DNA of 64,000 bases. Origin: Campylorhamphus procurvoides (taxonomy: Eukaryota > Chordata > Aves > Passeriformes > Dendrocolaptidae). Below are positions 24,801 to 39,800 of this stretch, piece by piece. The stretch covers positions 231,108-295,107 of the forward strand of contig WBMV01007522.1 of NCBI GenBank assembly GCA_013396655.1. Direction: 5' to 3'. The stretch's first letter is position 1; each line of letters starts with the position of its first letter. A program made the translations under genes and the position numbers. The notes beneath the pieces are model-generated. The model did no database searches, was not told where the DNA came from, and worked only from the letters and a program-made list of their open reading frames with translations.

Positions 24801-27800
24801 CCCAGTCTCCTGAATTTGCCTGAGACTCCCCTCAGAGGTGGCAGTAGAGACTGCCACATGCAAGCACAGCCCGGTCTGGCAGCCCTCGACTAGCCTCTTT
24901 GAATTAAGAAGGCAGCTTTCCCTTTAATGACAAAGAAATACTGATTTCTGTACTGAATGCCCTTATTAAAAGGATTGTGGGAATTACCAGACAAATGTAC
25001 TTTAATTAAAGTTTGGCACTTCAGGCTTTCTACTGTGTGAGGTCTTCCAAACCACTGAGGTCAACTCAGGATGCACTCTTTCTTGCAAAATACTGAGCAG
25101 TATGACTTGGTTTTAGATTTTAGATGGGGGTTTTATTCAGAAGTATGACCAAAGGGAAACAAAGGTAATCTCAGAGGTAATCTCAGAGTTGCACAGGTTT
25201 AGCTGATCACATATTTCTGCACTGAATGCCCTCAGCCTAATTAGTGGGAAAGGCACATACGTCAGTGCTTAATTACATTTTCATGACCACTTTGCAATTC
25301 ACTGTAAATCTCCCTGAGAGTAGTTTTGGGGATAAAATCACAAACCTATTTTCATGAAGTTCAAACCCAGTGTTTTTCTGCTATACTTAATACATGACAG
25401 TGTGCCATCCATAATACGTGCTCTCATCCAGACCAAGATCCCTACAAAAAGACTTTGTGTGATGGCCTGGCAGGTCCAGCTTCTCTGATTAAAGGCACAC
25501 GGGTAGTCTGGTGTAATGAGTGAGAGAGAAGAAATAAAATCAGAGGTGAGAGACCGACTGAATGAATTAGGGTCTGTCATTTGCATTTTTCAGTTTGCAG
25601 AAGGCCTCAAAGGACTAGTCCCATAAGAAGCTGAAGGTCTCTGCTGTGCACTGCTGGCCCTGCAGAATAGTGTTGTTTCTAACTCTTCAAGGTTTTAAAA
25701 TAATTCAAATGATTCAGTCTTTCCCTCTCCTCAGTTTGATTTTAAGCATCTGTATTAGGCATAAATTATTTCTAAAATTTAACCCTGTAATTTATTGCAC
25801 ACACACTCAGTGAAACTACTGAAACGATTTTCTTCTGCAGCAATGCCTGTATTAATGAGCTACTTAGACAACTTTGCCTTCTCACCTGTAATGAAATGAT
25901 CATTTTGATCAAGATAGAAGCTAAGAAAGAGATTTATTGCATAAAACAAGTGATCTCATTTAGGCTATGGTGAGATTTCTCAGTGAGGGCTCAGTGCTAT
26001 AAGGAAGAATACTCAATGCCTTCAATGGGACAAGCTCCAGTTAAGCAGCATGCTTAGGGGTTTGCAGAACTGGGTACAGCACATCCAGAGCTTCTAAGAT
26101 TGAATTTGACTTTGTTTCAATTTTTGCCTGTTTTTCTAAGATAACTAGGCATCTCTGATCATGGCTTGATCAGATTACAAAAGATGTAATCTGTCTCTCT
26201 GTGTGCTTGTCCTGTCTTCACCAGTAACTTTCCAAATGACTACAGAAAGCTTGCTGAGGGAAGTTGGATGGCATCGATGGCAATACTGAAAAGGGGTTTA
26301 TATTTTACCAGCACACTTTGCAAGCACTGTGCAAACTTCATGACAGGACGGTAGGTAGATTCAAGAGTCCTTAAGTTATAGTTATGGAAAAGACATAAGG
26401 AAGGTTTTAGTTTCACTTGCCAAAAACAGATGCTTAACTTAGTTTTTTGAATATTTTTCATCTGCATAGTGGTCTTGAAGAACCAGTCTGAAGAGACTGG
26501 AGAATATTCCTGAAGGACAGTTTCCTTCTGTTGCAAGAAGAGCTCAGTGGCTCACTGTAGAGGGCATTGATAAAACTTTCAAGTTCACTGACGTTAAAAT
26601 GGATCAGAACTCCTGTGCTGAAACCCAACTTAACCCCTAGGACACCATACCACAATAGAGGGTGCCATGGTCTCCCTACCCAGGAGTCCCTGCAAGGATT
26701 GCTAATGGTGAGAGCCTAAGTAGAGTTCATTAACTACTAATACCTGCCATTAGGACATCTGAGCAAGGCACTGCTATAGGCAGCAGACTGCCCTTGCCAC
26801 AGGCTGTTTTCCCACATGTAGCTAATGCCAGACTCAGCCTAATGGGCTTTCTCAATTAGTTAGTGTGTGAAAAGGAAACACACTGGATTTGCCAGACTTT
26901 GAACAGCTTCAAGAGTCAAAAGCACTCACAAAAGATGCAAATGACAAACTCAAGAGTCTACTATTAGAGATGCTAATTCCTGCTAAATGAATATGCCTAC
27001 AGTAAAGGCATTTCAGAGGCTTTACTTCTTATGGGCTGTCCTAGCAGCACTGAACTTTTTGGAAAAAAATCTTAAAGGAATAAACAAAGAGGATGAATGA
27101 AAGAAAGAATAAGGAAAACCTATTGATTTGTAATCTGTTCATTCTCTAGTCTCCTTTCTTATTTTAAGTTCCTGCGGTATTTATACCAGCACCTGACTGC
27201 CAATTTTATCTATGATCATTCCTTTTTTTCCTCTTTCCTACTTTGTTGGAGACAGGGCATATAGTTTAAAGAAAAAGAACTCAGGCAGAAACTCAACAGG
27301 GATGGTGTGTAAATGGACACCAGAGCGAGGACCTCATGCAGCTCCAGGATGATCTGTAGCTGGTATTTCTGGCAGACACCATGGCAGAGATTTGCTCTTG
27401 AATTCATCAGCTTTCACTTCTGGTGAGTTGTCCCACTGACACTGTTGTGTCCCTGCCCCTTTTTTTTTTCTTTTCCACCAGCAGTGGGCAGCCTTGTGGC
27501 TTGGGGTGAATTAGCTATTGAAATATTTTTTATGGGATCCAGCTACCCAAAAGAACAGCTTGAAGGGCTGAATCTTTTAATAGTTTGTGCCTCACTTTTA
27601 ACCACGTTCACAATTACAAGGCTACAAACCACCCTGAGCAGCACTGTGCACTGTGCTTCAAAGAAGCCAGGCAGGGAGTCAAGCATATCTTGATCCATCC
27701 CCAATGATACCAATCCAAAAAGCTATCTATGATAATTCTGGGTTTTCACCAGAAGTCAGAGCTGATGTCTATATTCAGTTTTCCATTCCCTTTTTCATAC

Positions 27801-30800
27801 ACTGAATTAAAAGCATTGCAGAAGCTCCAGAAAGCCTCCTATGTCACATATGACCTTCTTGTATCACATGCAAATAACTTTCCATAAATCTAAGATAAAT
27901 AATTTCAAGATAAAACATCTCCTGTGGTCTCAGACAGTTTCTGTCCATGCTGCAAATGACACTGTGATCTGTGAGCACCTGTGCAGCAAGACTCAGTGTG
28001 CAACCAGGAGCAACATCTGCAGAAGCACTCATAATTTTAGAGAGTTTATTTCAAAAGCAATCAACATTCAGTATCTGAATACAAAACTTTTCAGATTCAA
28101 ATTGCTATGGCAGTTCACAGGTAGTAAAATAGAAGTGTATTGGATAAACTATGGAACCAATTAAAAGAGGAAGACTAGTTACAGCTAAGGTAAGGCATTG
28201 GCTCTGCATGAAGTGGTGCAATCTTCCCTGATTTTACAGCCTGTGTGGAACTGTCCCTTTTTAATGTTTGGATGAGAGATGGTGGAACTTGAAACTGGCT
28301 GTGGAGCATACATTTTTCCTAGGAGTTGTCTGAGAGATATATGCCTATCAATCGAGCTAGATGTTTGTTGTAGGTCCCTTCCAACTGAACTGCTCTATTC
28401 TACTCTATTCTATACCCATATTGGCACAAAATGAATGCCCATTCCAAAAACATTGTGCCTCAGATGTTCTAAAATGCAAGAAGAAGCCAAAGCATTGGTT
28501 TGGTAAACAAGTGAGCGACTGAAACTGAATTTCAGAATTTCCAAATTCCCTCTCTAAATCCAGGCACTTCAGCCTGCTCTTGCAGAACAGTGAACAGATT
28601 CACCCTTAAGTTGTTTGAAACAACAAATTAAAAGTAGTAAGTCAGGATGTCTTCTCTTTATTGTACCCCACACGGGAAAAGAGGAGCACATCTTCCCTTC
28701 CAATCTTAATGTAAGGGCCTATTTCTGTGGTGGTGACGTTTCTATGACAGCACTGTAAAGCAGTCTCAGCACCCATCTTCCTACCTGGGAACCAATCCTG
28801 AGGATGTCCCTGATAGTAAATCCAAATAGTTGTTCCTGAGAGAGGAACCCCCACGCTGCAAAACCCCAGTGACATACCACAAGGACTCGAGGGCATCGCT
28901 GATGGCATCCGCAAAGTTTTTGTCTGTTGGGACGCTGAAGTACTCGCGGCAGTAACTTGGTCTGACTCCAAGGATTTCGACCTCGCAACCTACAGGCAAA
29001 AAATGTGGTAAGCTCTGCTGTTTCACCTTCATCACCACACTGTGGGGTCCCAGTTCAGGTTTGTAAATTCCCTGGGAGATTATTTACCTTACACCTTCCC
29101 TGAAGGAACCTGTGCGGCTGGGAAGGAAAAAAAAGGGAGAGAGGTTGGTTTGACAAGTGCTTGTAGCAAACTGTACATTGGATCCTTTTATTTCCCTCTG
29201 TAAAAGGAAGGTCTCTGTGTGACCTTCCCACAATAAAACTCTTGATTCCCTTGTGGCAGACTGTTTCCATCTAAATCGCTAGTTTGTTTTCATTTTAACT
29301 ACTGTGGCCACATAGCCTTATTTTCTGGCTTCCAACATAATAGATTTAGATATTGTTCCCTGAAAATTCAGCAAATACTTTCCAGTTAGACATGCTGTAT
29401 CTTACGTTGTAATTTCCTTTATAAACCATATTTTATTATGTGATACTGGCACTCCACTATTAAATCCGTTTCCCAGGAGGTCTTATTAAAACAGTATAAA
29501 CCAATTAACTCTCTTGGTAACTTGCAGCCTTCCTTGCAAAATAGTCTGTTCTGTGGCCTAAAAATTTATGGCAACAAATCCTGCAGGAGAACATGGCCCT
29601 GAACATAGAAAAACATGTTTTTTTGTGAGGTTTCTTTGCCCTTTTGCTCTCCAGTTACTATGCTGCTGAATAACATTAATATTTAAAAGAAGTGTGCTTT
29701 CAGAAACACTGGATTCATGCAAATTATTATTTCAGAACCCCAGAGTCTTCCCATCACTGTTAGGCATTTTCTGGTGTATTCCTTGGGCACAGGAAGGAAG
29801 TTAAAAAAAATAAAGAAATCTTTTGCAATCTGGCCTCTCTGTACAGCAACACAGTCAGGTCAAAAAGGCAACTCTAAGCCAAAGTCTGAATCTGTCTACA
29901 TCTGGGTCCCTCTGCTTCTCCCTTGGGATGGAAGGAATAGGCATTAAGGACTGTCATAAGATGCCTGGGTGAGAGAAGGTTGCACAGGAGGTTTAAGTAC
30001 AGAGAGGGCACTAAAGTAAGCAGAGCTACTATCAGAGATGATTTACAGTGGTTTGCTTACTAGGACACTCATTAAAAAGAACGTGTTAGTGTCTTGCGTC
30101 TCAGCCTGCATGAGCTCATCACATCACTGAGGTCCAGTAGTGGGACACAGGGAACAGCACACCACTTGCAGGCTAAGAGACTTCTGATAGTGACTGTTCA
30201 GGAGTACCAAGGAACTTCAGAAAAACTTAAATATTTAAGCTTAGGACATTTTTTTTAAAATCTTCACTGATTTGTAGAAAGCCAGGTAAGTCAGATGGAA
30301 ATTATCCTTTCCAAAAGTTAGAGCTCTAGCACACATGACAGATTCAGTCTCTTCACCTGTGGCAGCAGCTCCCATGTCTCCACAAACTCTGTGTGGTTTA
30401 AGGGACACCCTCTATTATGATTAATTAATTACTAGCAATAATAAACATCAAATGTAGTCAACTCAAAAAACACATTTACATAATCTTGAGTGTCTATCTA
30501 ATTTTTATTTCTACTAAAACTATGCGACTGTGCGATGGCACTCACTTTTCATTCTTCCCCTGTTGACCCAAACATACATGATTTAATCCTCCCCTTTCTG
30601 CATGAACATGCTTTACTGTTCCCTGTCCACCACAATCCACCATGAAAGTAATCTGCAACCTGGATGAACACCCTCCAGATTATTTGACAACAACTGACTC
30701 TTTAGACCATCCCACAGTAAAACTTCTATACATCTGCACAAAGCACCCTCAAGAAATTACGCTGTGTAAAAGAGACAGGTCGCAGCTGCTACCTAACCAA

Positions 30801-33800
30801 TAATAAAAAAAATGTATTCCATGAATGGCCTGAAGTCATATTCAGAAAGCCCCTGAGTTGAGGGCATGCAGCTTCAGTCTTCTGCCAGATGTCCTGGATG
30901 CTACCAGCAGCAAAACATGGGCTTACAGCTACCTCAGATGCTAAAGGTGATGCAGCAGTCCTCCGTGGGCTTTGCTAGTATTTCAGGACTGAAGTGGAAC
31001 TTTGGAGCCCATTTCTTGTCTGGCACTTGAGTCTGGGGGAAGATTAGCTCCAAAGTCAGGCAAGAAGCTACGGACCCATTTGGAAAGACATTGGGAACGC
31101 CTAGTATTTTAGTTCAGCTGTATGACTGCTCACAGCCAGTGACTAATACTATCACTTTGCCTCTTTTTTCTTCTTCAGATACTGACATCAGATCATCATT
31201 TTCTCATACAACATCCTCAGAATTACTCACAAGATAATTTTAACTGGAAGCATTAACCTCTTAGGGAGGTGGGATATTTTAGTTGTTGAGGTATCTTTGC
31301 TATTTCTAGATTGTCAAGTGATGAGCATGACATAAAAGGCTACAGAGGTAGCAGCAATTACAAACAATTTTGGCCACTAAATATTAGTCTTCAAGTGTGC
31401 AGTTCATTGGCAGTGCCATTGAAAATTCAGTCTGCTTAGATACCGAGAGCTTTCTTTTTCTTTTTAGCCTCTGTTATGAAAAGAACTTAAATTTGGATTT
31501 TTGCTGTTAAGGCTTGTTACAATTCCAAAATACTGACCATGAAGACCTTTTAATACTTAAATTTCACTTTGGTAGAGGCCATGACAGATGGTAAATTTTC
31601 TCATTTAATATTACAGGAAAGGAAATTTAAAGACATTGGGAGCCAGAAAAAGGAAATATTATTTTTTTCTCGGTTAAACTACAAATAGTTAAGCTACTAA
31701 GATGTAATGTTACATACTTTTCTGCACAGTTTTGTATGACGCTAAACCTTTATTTAAAACCTGAACAACTGGAGCAGGAATAAGGACTTCTTTCAGAGTG
31801 ATATATAGGCTCCTCTTTATCTATCTGACATGGAGACCTGAACCTCTGCCAGCTTTAAATTGCCTTTCTAAACATTTATTTAAGAATTGGACACCTCATG
31901 TCATAACAGAAGGTTTGGAAAACTTTCCAGACTAGCTGTATGGTCTGGTAAATATTGTGTTTAAATGGCAAAAGTTGAGTTTAGAGCCTTTTTTTCCCCC
32001 TTTCTTTCATTTCAGTGTTTAGAGAAGATGTCACCGTACTTCAGCTGAAGCAGTCGCATAGGCAGTTAGCATAGACTGCTGGAAAATGAAGGAGTTTGAG
32101 CATCTGTGGTGATTCCATCCACTGCGTTGAGGATCCCTCCAAAGCTTTGACTTTGCCTGTACTGTCGGGATGCTCTTGCACTCTCTGGGCATTCTCCAGC
32201 CACTGGAGCATCAGTGATTCAGACAGGCAACATGGGCATGAGGCTGAGAATTTCCTACGTATGGTGTGAAGAAAGGAGAAAAATGTTCCTATAAACCAAG
32301 GTCTTATATTTTGGCAGAAGTGGCAGTTGGGACCCCTGGCATGGTGATATTTTGGCTCCTCTGCTTCTAGAGTCAGGAGATCTCAGATGAATTCTGCCCA
32401 TGAGCTGTCTTTGCTGGGTTTATTTTGTGCTCAGAGATATAGCTGTGCTGGATGGTCATTTGCATCCCATAGCCCTCCTGCTCCATGTTTCTGTTTGCTG
32501 GAGCCTGGATTTTACTTCTTTAAGCACTGACTACACATGAGAGAGGACCATAGAGAAGAATATGAAGCAGCAGATTTTGGGTTCAGACTTTGCAAAGCGT
32601 GGAACTGGCCCTGAGAAGGAAATAGCAGTGATGTAAGTTAATCCTGGAAATCAGCTCTCTGGCATTTCCAATGCATTTCTGCTATGGTTGATTGATCTCA
32701 TTTGTCTTCAATGCTAGCTAAAGAGAAAATAGCATCTTCCAGAACAAAGTGCAATAAATTGGGCTGCATACTGCTGTTCTTATGAAGAACTTCCCAAACT
32801 TTTCCTGTTTGGATCTTTATCATGTTTGCAAGATTCATTACTAAGCAACAGTATATACTCAGGCTGGAAAGCTAATCACTAACAGCAGATTATATGCAGT
32901 GCAAATGCCTGTGGGACCTCTACTCACTTTGGTTACTAAATCTTGGGGTTTATTATTTTTGTTTTGTTTGGCTCCCCAATCAAATGCCTTGTGAAGAATT
33001 AAAGTTTTAAAATGATAGATCTAGAATTTTTATAAAGGATTTTGTCCTTACTATGGAATTAGAAAACAGTTTTTAAAAATCATATAGGAGTTTGCTGAGC
33101 TGAGGCACTGATGGCTTTGCCAAAGGTCACCCATCACAGATAAATAATTAAGGAGAAACAGATGTACATGTCACAGTCCACAGCTAAAATACCAGATCCA
33201 CACAAAAAATTCCCACTCGGTGTCATAAGAGTAAATGCACACATTTGACAGCCTAAACACTGGGAAAAGGGAGGCTATATTGTTCCTTCTAAGTTTCGAC
33301 TGCAAATAGCAGTCAGAGTGAAGGGTATACATATGTATACAGGGATACATACATATACACATGCATACACATGAAGGAACTAGGTAAAGTCCAAAGGCAA
33401 TTAATGGAAAGCAATACTGTTTCTTTTTTATTTCAGCAACTCTCTGTAGGCTGTTATATCTATTCAGTACATAATTATACCTACTGAGAGCAATTATATT
33501 AGTAGTTAAAAATGAGCAGTCTATAGAAAGAGGTCTTCTGTTAATTTTCAGAAGAATTCCTACATTCTTGTATAGCTACTATTTGCATTACTGTTAAGTC
33601 ACTTGGGTGATCTTCAATAAGAAGCAGCATTTTTCTTCAGGGCTGATCCAAACCAGTCTCTTTGACTGCTGCTGAGTCCAGAAGGCAATACTGTCACCCT
33701 TGGATCCTTTTGCTCTTCAGTACTGTAGAAACACTCTGGATGGCTTTTCAATGTTTTTCATCTTGGTTTGTTCTTTCTTCCAAGTCCTTAGAACCACGGG

Positions 33801-36800
33801 CTTTTTATCCAGGACACCATTAGCCACATTGCATGGAAAGACTGTGGCCAGGCCACGTGCACTGGGGTGCAGAGACCAGCTGTCCAGGAGCCCACTGCAT
33901 GAGTCAGCTGCCACTGCCTTACTGGCACAGGCTGTATCCAGTAGAGCTCTTCTAACAGTTCCATGGTCCTCTAGCCTGCACTGAACCATATGAGGATATC
34001 TGCATACTGCTTAGCATAGGTAGCAAAGTTAAAAGGTAAAAAAAGTTGAGAATCCGTGTACTTTGCAATGGATTTGGTCTGGTTGCACAGCTGGAATATT
34101 TATTTCCATGTGAGTCCCTAAATGGATAGCCTAAGGGGGATACTTCTCTTTGTTAAAAAGGACTCATTATTATACACCCTTAGTCATTTCAGTAGTCCAG
34201 TATCTAACAAATGAGGAACAGAAAGGCCAAGTCCCTTCAAAAGAGTGGCTCAGACTCAGAGCAACTGGGACCTCAGCTGACTCAACAATGAAGGAGGACA
34301 AGAGGATAATGATGCTTTGCTTTCAGCTGGATTTTGTTGTCCCCACAGAGCAGATCAGCTCTCAGCTACTAATTTCCAGATTAAAACCAAACAAGCATTG
34401 GTTAGTGTTTAACTTTGATTGGACCATGAACCATTCATGGAGCAACCAGTCAGCACATCAGAAGCCACAGGAGGGAAAGAGGAATGAGCAGCTGGTGGAG
34501 GAGGGGATGGTCTGCAAGCCAGTGCTCTCCTGAAGGTAATGTTTGGTGGAAAGCTACCTCCAGTTACACTTCAGTCTCTTCCTTTGTAAGCATATGCAAA
34601 TTATCATGACCTAAGAAAAGATAATTCATTCCTATGAGTGGTTCGTAAAGCACTCAAAATTCTTATCTATATTTCAGGACTGTGTTAGAGAGCCATTCCT
34701 ACAGCACATAAAGTGCTCAGATGTAAAGATGCACTGTTAAGATGGTAGCAATTTTTCACATACTAACCTGGCCAATAGTACATGGAAACATTCTTTTTAG
34801 CTTTCATCATTGTGACCCACAGAGGTTCTGATCCATTCCACCAGAGTGGCATCAGGCTTTCTTTATTCACGCCAATATCAAAAGATACATTTGCCTTCTG
34901 GTCCCACATGTAGTTTCCAGTCATCTGATGGACCTCGCAGTGGCGACCTTTGGGGAGAGAGAAAAAAACCAGCGCAATCAGATAGGTGTTCTCCAGCAGA
35001 AGGATGCAACCAGCACCACTACCACTACTGGATCATCCAGTAAATCAGCTGAAAGGCCTTGACTTGACCTCAGGGATCTCTTGCCTTGCAACTGCTCATA
35101 CAGTCTCCTTGACTGTTACCATTTATTGAAGCGCTGTAGTTAACTTGCTATATTCCCCAGTTCAGCCACCTAAAGGTTAGTTGCTGAGGCTTCTCAGCCC
35201 CTTGTGTTCCCTTCACAGTTAATAGATAAGAAGCAGCATGTCTAGAAGGCAATTCGTGCCACCCTAAGAGAGGCATCTCAGGTATCTAGAGGTGCATACT
35301 GCTCTCTGTTAATGGTAGAGAAAGACCACAGCATTTTCTTACTTTCAGGCAGCCAGATTTTACACAGCTGAGGCCAGAATAAACAAACCCGCAGCCCATG
35401 GCCTGTCCAACATCCCGCACCCAGCCCATGCACACAGACCACAGCAGAGGCAGCCCACATGGGTGCCATCTGGCTTCTTCAGCATACACAGCACCTGCCA
35501 AGCCTGAGCCTGTGCTAAGGTACCACCAGCACTCAGAGCCAGAGGGCTGTGGGAAGCAGGCTGTGAACAGGAGGGAATAAGAACACAGTCTGAAAACATA
35601 GAACAAAATTTGGGAAACTTGCATTTCTTTTTCCTTTATCCACAGGGCACATTGTTTTTCTGCAAACAAGCAAAAAGTAGGCAAAAACCTTTATATGTTA
35701 CTTTTATTTTCCATGATTACTATCTTTTTTGTTGTTGTTGTTCCTAAATGATCATATTTTGTTCTTGGTTGTGAGCACAGCAATCATTTCATCAGACAAG
35801 TTCAGCTCTCTTACTGTATCTTGGGTGCTCTTGGGTAAATTTGTATTACGAGAAACTAGTACATAATAACCAAGAGATGTCTTCTACGTCTTGGCATTGT
35901 CAGAAGACAAGAAACCATATTTTAAGAATGATTCTGCAGATGAGTTAACAGAAATGGGAAAAAAAATGTTGAAGATGAAGTTGTACAGGAAGTTCTTGAT
36001 TTTCATATCTCAAAAAGCAACAACTGAAGCATGTGTTAGGCACTGTCATCATTAGCTGGTGAGTCATGTTATTGCAGGGATCCAGATAACAGGCTTTGAT
36101 TATTGTGAGCCTGAGCATGGTGATCAGAACTGAAATAACCTTGGTATGCTTGTTTTGAAAAGGCATCATTTCAGGCAGAGGACTCTGTATACTTTGGGTG
36201 CATGTGACCTTGAAATGGATTTTGAACTCTCCTTCCCTACTACAAAGTATTTCAATTATGCAAAACATTTCCTCCTTCCCAGAGGAGAAAAAGTAGTCCC
36301 AATCTGTGGCAGCCACTATTTATGATATTAAACCAAACAGGCTTAATATAGGAGAACTGGTGGATTGGATGGGCAGTTATCTATCCTCCTCATGCTGTCA
36401 AGTGCTCTCTTTGCTCTAAGTCTCAAAAGAGGTAGAAAAAGGTCTCCATAGTGCATCAAAAATGCAGCCATAAACTTCAAGGACAAGTTCATTTTCTTAA
36501 AGTCCATGTATTCCTAAGCATCTATCAACCTGATAAATTGCAAGCAGGCAACTTGTGCCAGCCTGGGAAACTTGTAGTTCAGTACTGAAGTTGTATCTGT
36601 ATAATACCTACAGATTAGGTATTTGTATAATTATAGCGTAGTCTTCATATAGAATCAATGAGCTCTAGCTGCTACTGATCCTGTAGGACTTAAGGTCTCC
36701 TCTCTGTCTGCCCACATCTTTAAGGAAGAAATTGGAGATTGTTCTTTGTAGTATTGTGGGGAAGTTTAATTAACTGTTTGCACTAACACAGAGGACAGTG

Positions 36801-39800
36801 TTCTGATCTCCACATTAGATAACTTCAATTTTCTATGGACTCCAACTCCTTTTTTTTAAGAAGACTGTAAGGCATCAATTTTCATTGCAGATATTCCTGG
36901 TTCACAGGGCCAGAAAAGATCAGATGAGCAGACAGATTAAAAGAGGTGACCATTTAATGCCATTCATGTCTGCTTACCTAAGGCCTGTGTCCCAGAAAGA
37001 CCCCAGACCTCCTTGGAAGGCATCAATAATCAACTAATCAAAGTCTTCCTTGAGCTGCACACCCCAGTATTTATCAACAGTAAACACTGTTCAAAAAGCC
37101 TGCTGTCTAATTTTATTTTTGACCTTTGTTAATCTTCACCCATGGCTATTCTGAGCCTTGCTCACTAGATTAAAAAACCCTGCAATAACTAGCATTTCTG
37201 CCCCTCCCCAAAGATACTCATACAGAATTATGATCACTTCTCAAGTTCCTTTTGGATACAATCCCAGTTCTTTATATCCCATTTTAACTCATTTTCTCCA
37301 GCCTAAGAAAATTACCTTTGGTGAGCTTCTTTTGCATTATTATCAGCATAGCAATATGGTGTTAGTCACCATAAAATGCTGAATTTTTTGTTTCTTCCAT
37401 TACTGCAGCTTTCCTCTGTAATCAAACATTATCTTAAGAGTTTCAGATAGAAACAGGGCAAAAAGCAATTTCAGCATACAGATGTCACTATTCAAACACA
37501 CTGCAATTTTAGAAAAAATTACTCTTTCCTCAAGCAACATAGAAAAACAAAGAGGGTATAGTTCCCAGGAATATGATAACTGCTGTATCCTTCTGGAGGA
37601 GAGCCAGCAAAAGCATTTGCAAGTCTGTGTCCTACAGCTTACTTGGACACTACCCTTCTTACAGCACTGGTCTAAAGCACATTCCCATGTCTCCAGGCAC
37701 TTTTGTGATTCCAATGAATCACTGCAAAAGAATGATGAAATTAAAAAAAAGCAACAACACACAGCCATTTGGTCAACCAAAACAGCAGCACAGTAACACT
37801 GAGTGCTGTGCACTCTACATTGGCTCTGTGTGAGATATGGAAACCAGAGTGTGTGCTCCTGTAGCATTTGCTACAGGAATGACCTCATCTTTCTTTGGTG
37901 GTCTTTCACTGACTGCAGGGACAGCATGTCAGCATTACAAGTAGGCATGGCAAAGGGATCACCTGTGTGTAAATCTACAGGAGAAAATGCACTTCTAAGA
38001 TGGTCAACCTTTTCTTTAAAAGAGAGGCAGTGTGTGACAGACATGCAATGCTATACCTGGGTGCATCGGGCAATGAAATAGAGGTAAATTATTTTGGCAC
38101 TGAGTAAATCAGATTTACGAGAGAACTCACAGTGTGTATATTAGCCAACAGAGCAAAGGTACCGTAATCCGATGCTGACCGTCAGTACATGCATTTAGCT
38201 AAATGAGCTCTCTCATAATATATATATATATATACCTTGCCTCTGTGGTGAGACCTTTCCTCTCATGTCCAACCATGATGTTCTCACTCTTTGGGCAATG
38301 ACAAGAGCCAGGAGGGCAGATGCAAGCACAGGCTGCCATGAGGCTATACAGGCTGGGGAAAAGTTAAGTGTCTCCAAGCAAACAGCTGGATGACTTGCCC
38401 TGGGAAATGCTCTGCTTACGTGGCTGCCTGCCATAAGGAGGTAGAGAGCAGAACTTTAAAGCTACCAGCACCATATTCCTGTTCTGTGGCAGATACCGTG
38501 GTGTTGCTGCCCCCAAGGACTGAGCTTTGATATATGCCCTGCTTTGCTGTTCCCTTGGTGGGTCTCATCTGCTCTGCTTTGAAAAGAAAAACCACAGGGC
38601 AAAACCAAAAGCCACGTGCTAAACCTTAGGTGGCCTGGAGAAGACCAGGGCTCATGAGAAACTCCAGGGGAGTGCCAGCCTGGGCAAAGTGGCCCTGCCA
38701 CCTGCAGACCCCCAAGTAAAAACAGTACTTGCAAGATGTGCACGGACAATTCATATTCTCAAAAGAGATTGCTGGCAAAGACTTTCCTAGTTTTTATGAT
38801 CAACAGTACCAGACAGAGCCAAAGCATAAACACCTTAGCCTGCATCAGGCAAGACTTTGCAATCCAAGTAGGATCACATTAAAAGGCACATAAAAATCTC
38901 TGCTACACACACATTATTTTTTTTTCCCTGAAGGGGATTAATTTAGTAAGAGCATGAAACTCTTAATTCAGTGCTTTCATCATGGGGCCAGGTCTGGGGT
39001 GTACAAAAATTGCTTATAAAGCATGCAGCTGAGGTATATGCAGATGCTCTCTTGTGTGAGAAGTCAGGTCTTGTGTCCCCAGGGAGCATGGGCTCCAGGC
39101 TGTTAGCTCCTCTCCTGACCTGAGAGACAGTGGTAGGCTGAGGGACCCCTGACCACCCACAGCTGGGTACAGCTCAAGGGCACTGCAGCTCCAAGTGCTA
39201 CAGAAGGCCAGAACAAAACAATGGGCAAAGCTGCTGCCTGCATGTTAGAGAGAGTATGTGCTGTGACTTCAGTTCTGGGCAAAGAAATACCTTGATATAT
39301 GACTGTCCACTCACTGCTGCTAATAGCTGGTAGTAGACACAGATGCGTTGTGAGGCTGTAGCTAGTAAGTAGGAAAAAACTCCATATTTCAAGTTGTAGC
39401 ATGTGAACTTGTGCTAGAGTAAACTTTGTTTTCGACTTTGGAACTGTTTCCATTTTTTTAACTCATAGAAAGCAAATACAGATTTTTACAGTATTTTGTC
39501 TATGTGTGAAAGAGAAAAATCTTGGTGCTTGGCATTGCAGTCTTTCTGCAGGTGGTGAGCAAATAAAGTGAGAGGAAAAATGTGAAAATTAAAATCCTCA
39601 TGTTACAACTATGTTCTCCAGCCTGTCCTTTCTGGGACAGTACTGTTTCTCTGCCAGTTAAGAGTATTAACACAGACTTCTTCATGCTCTTTTGCTTCCT
39701 GACACACAGTTTTTGAAATGGAAAGCCAGTGAATCCAAGAAAAAGAAGAGACTTGATTTCAAAACTGTATGTCACAAACAGAACCTTTTAAAGCTTTGCT

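Larger units (their letters stand above)
28990..34767 (-). other. ENPP6 intron 2
   Basis: About 5.8 kb, GT-AG. Contains two MIR-like remnants (33.1 and 34.2 kb). No coding exon is seen. Confidence 0.93.

Noticed and set aside
33330..33375. Tata/cata-rich stretch resembling a palindromic regulatory element
   Set aside because: Best explained as a degenerate (TACA)n/(CATA)n simple repeat.
34150..34533. 127-aa plus-strand open frame in ENPP6 intron 2
   Set aside because: No recognisable domain, antisense to an intron, and overlaps a MIR-like remnant.
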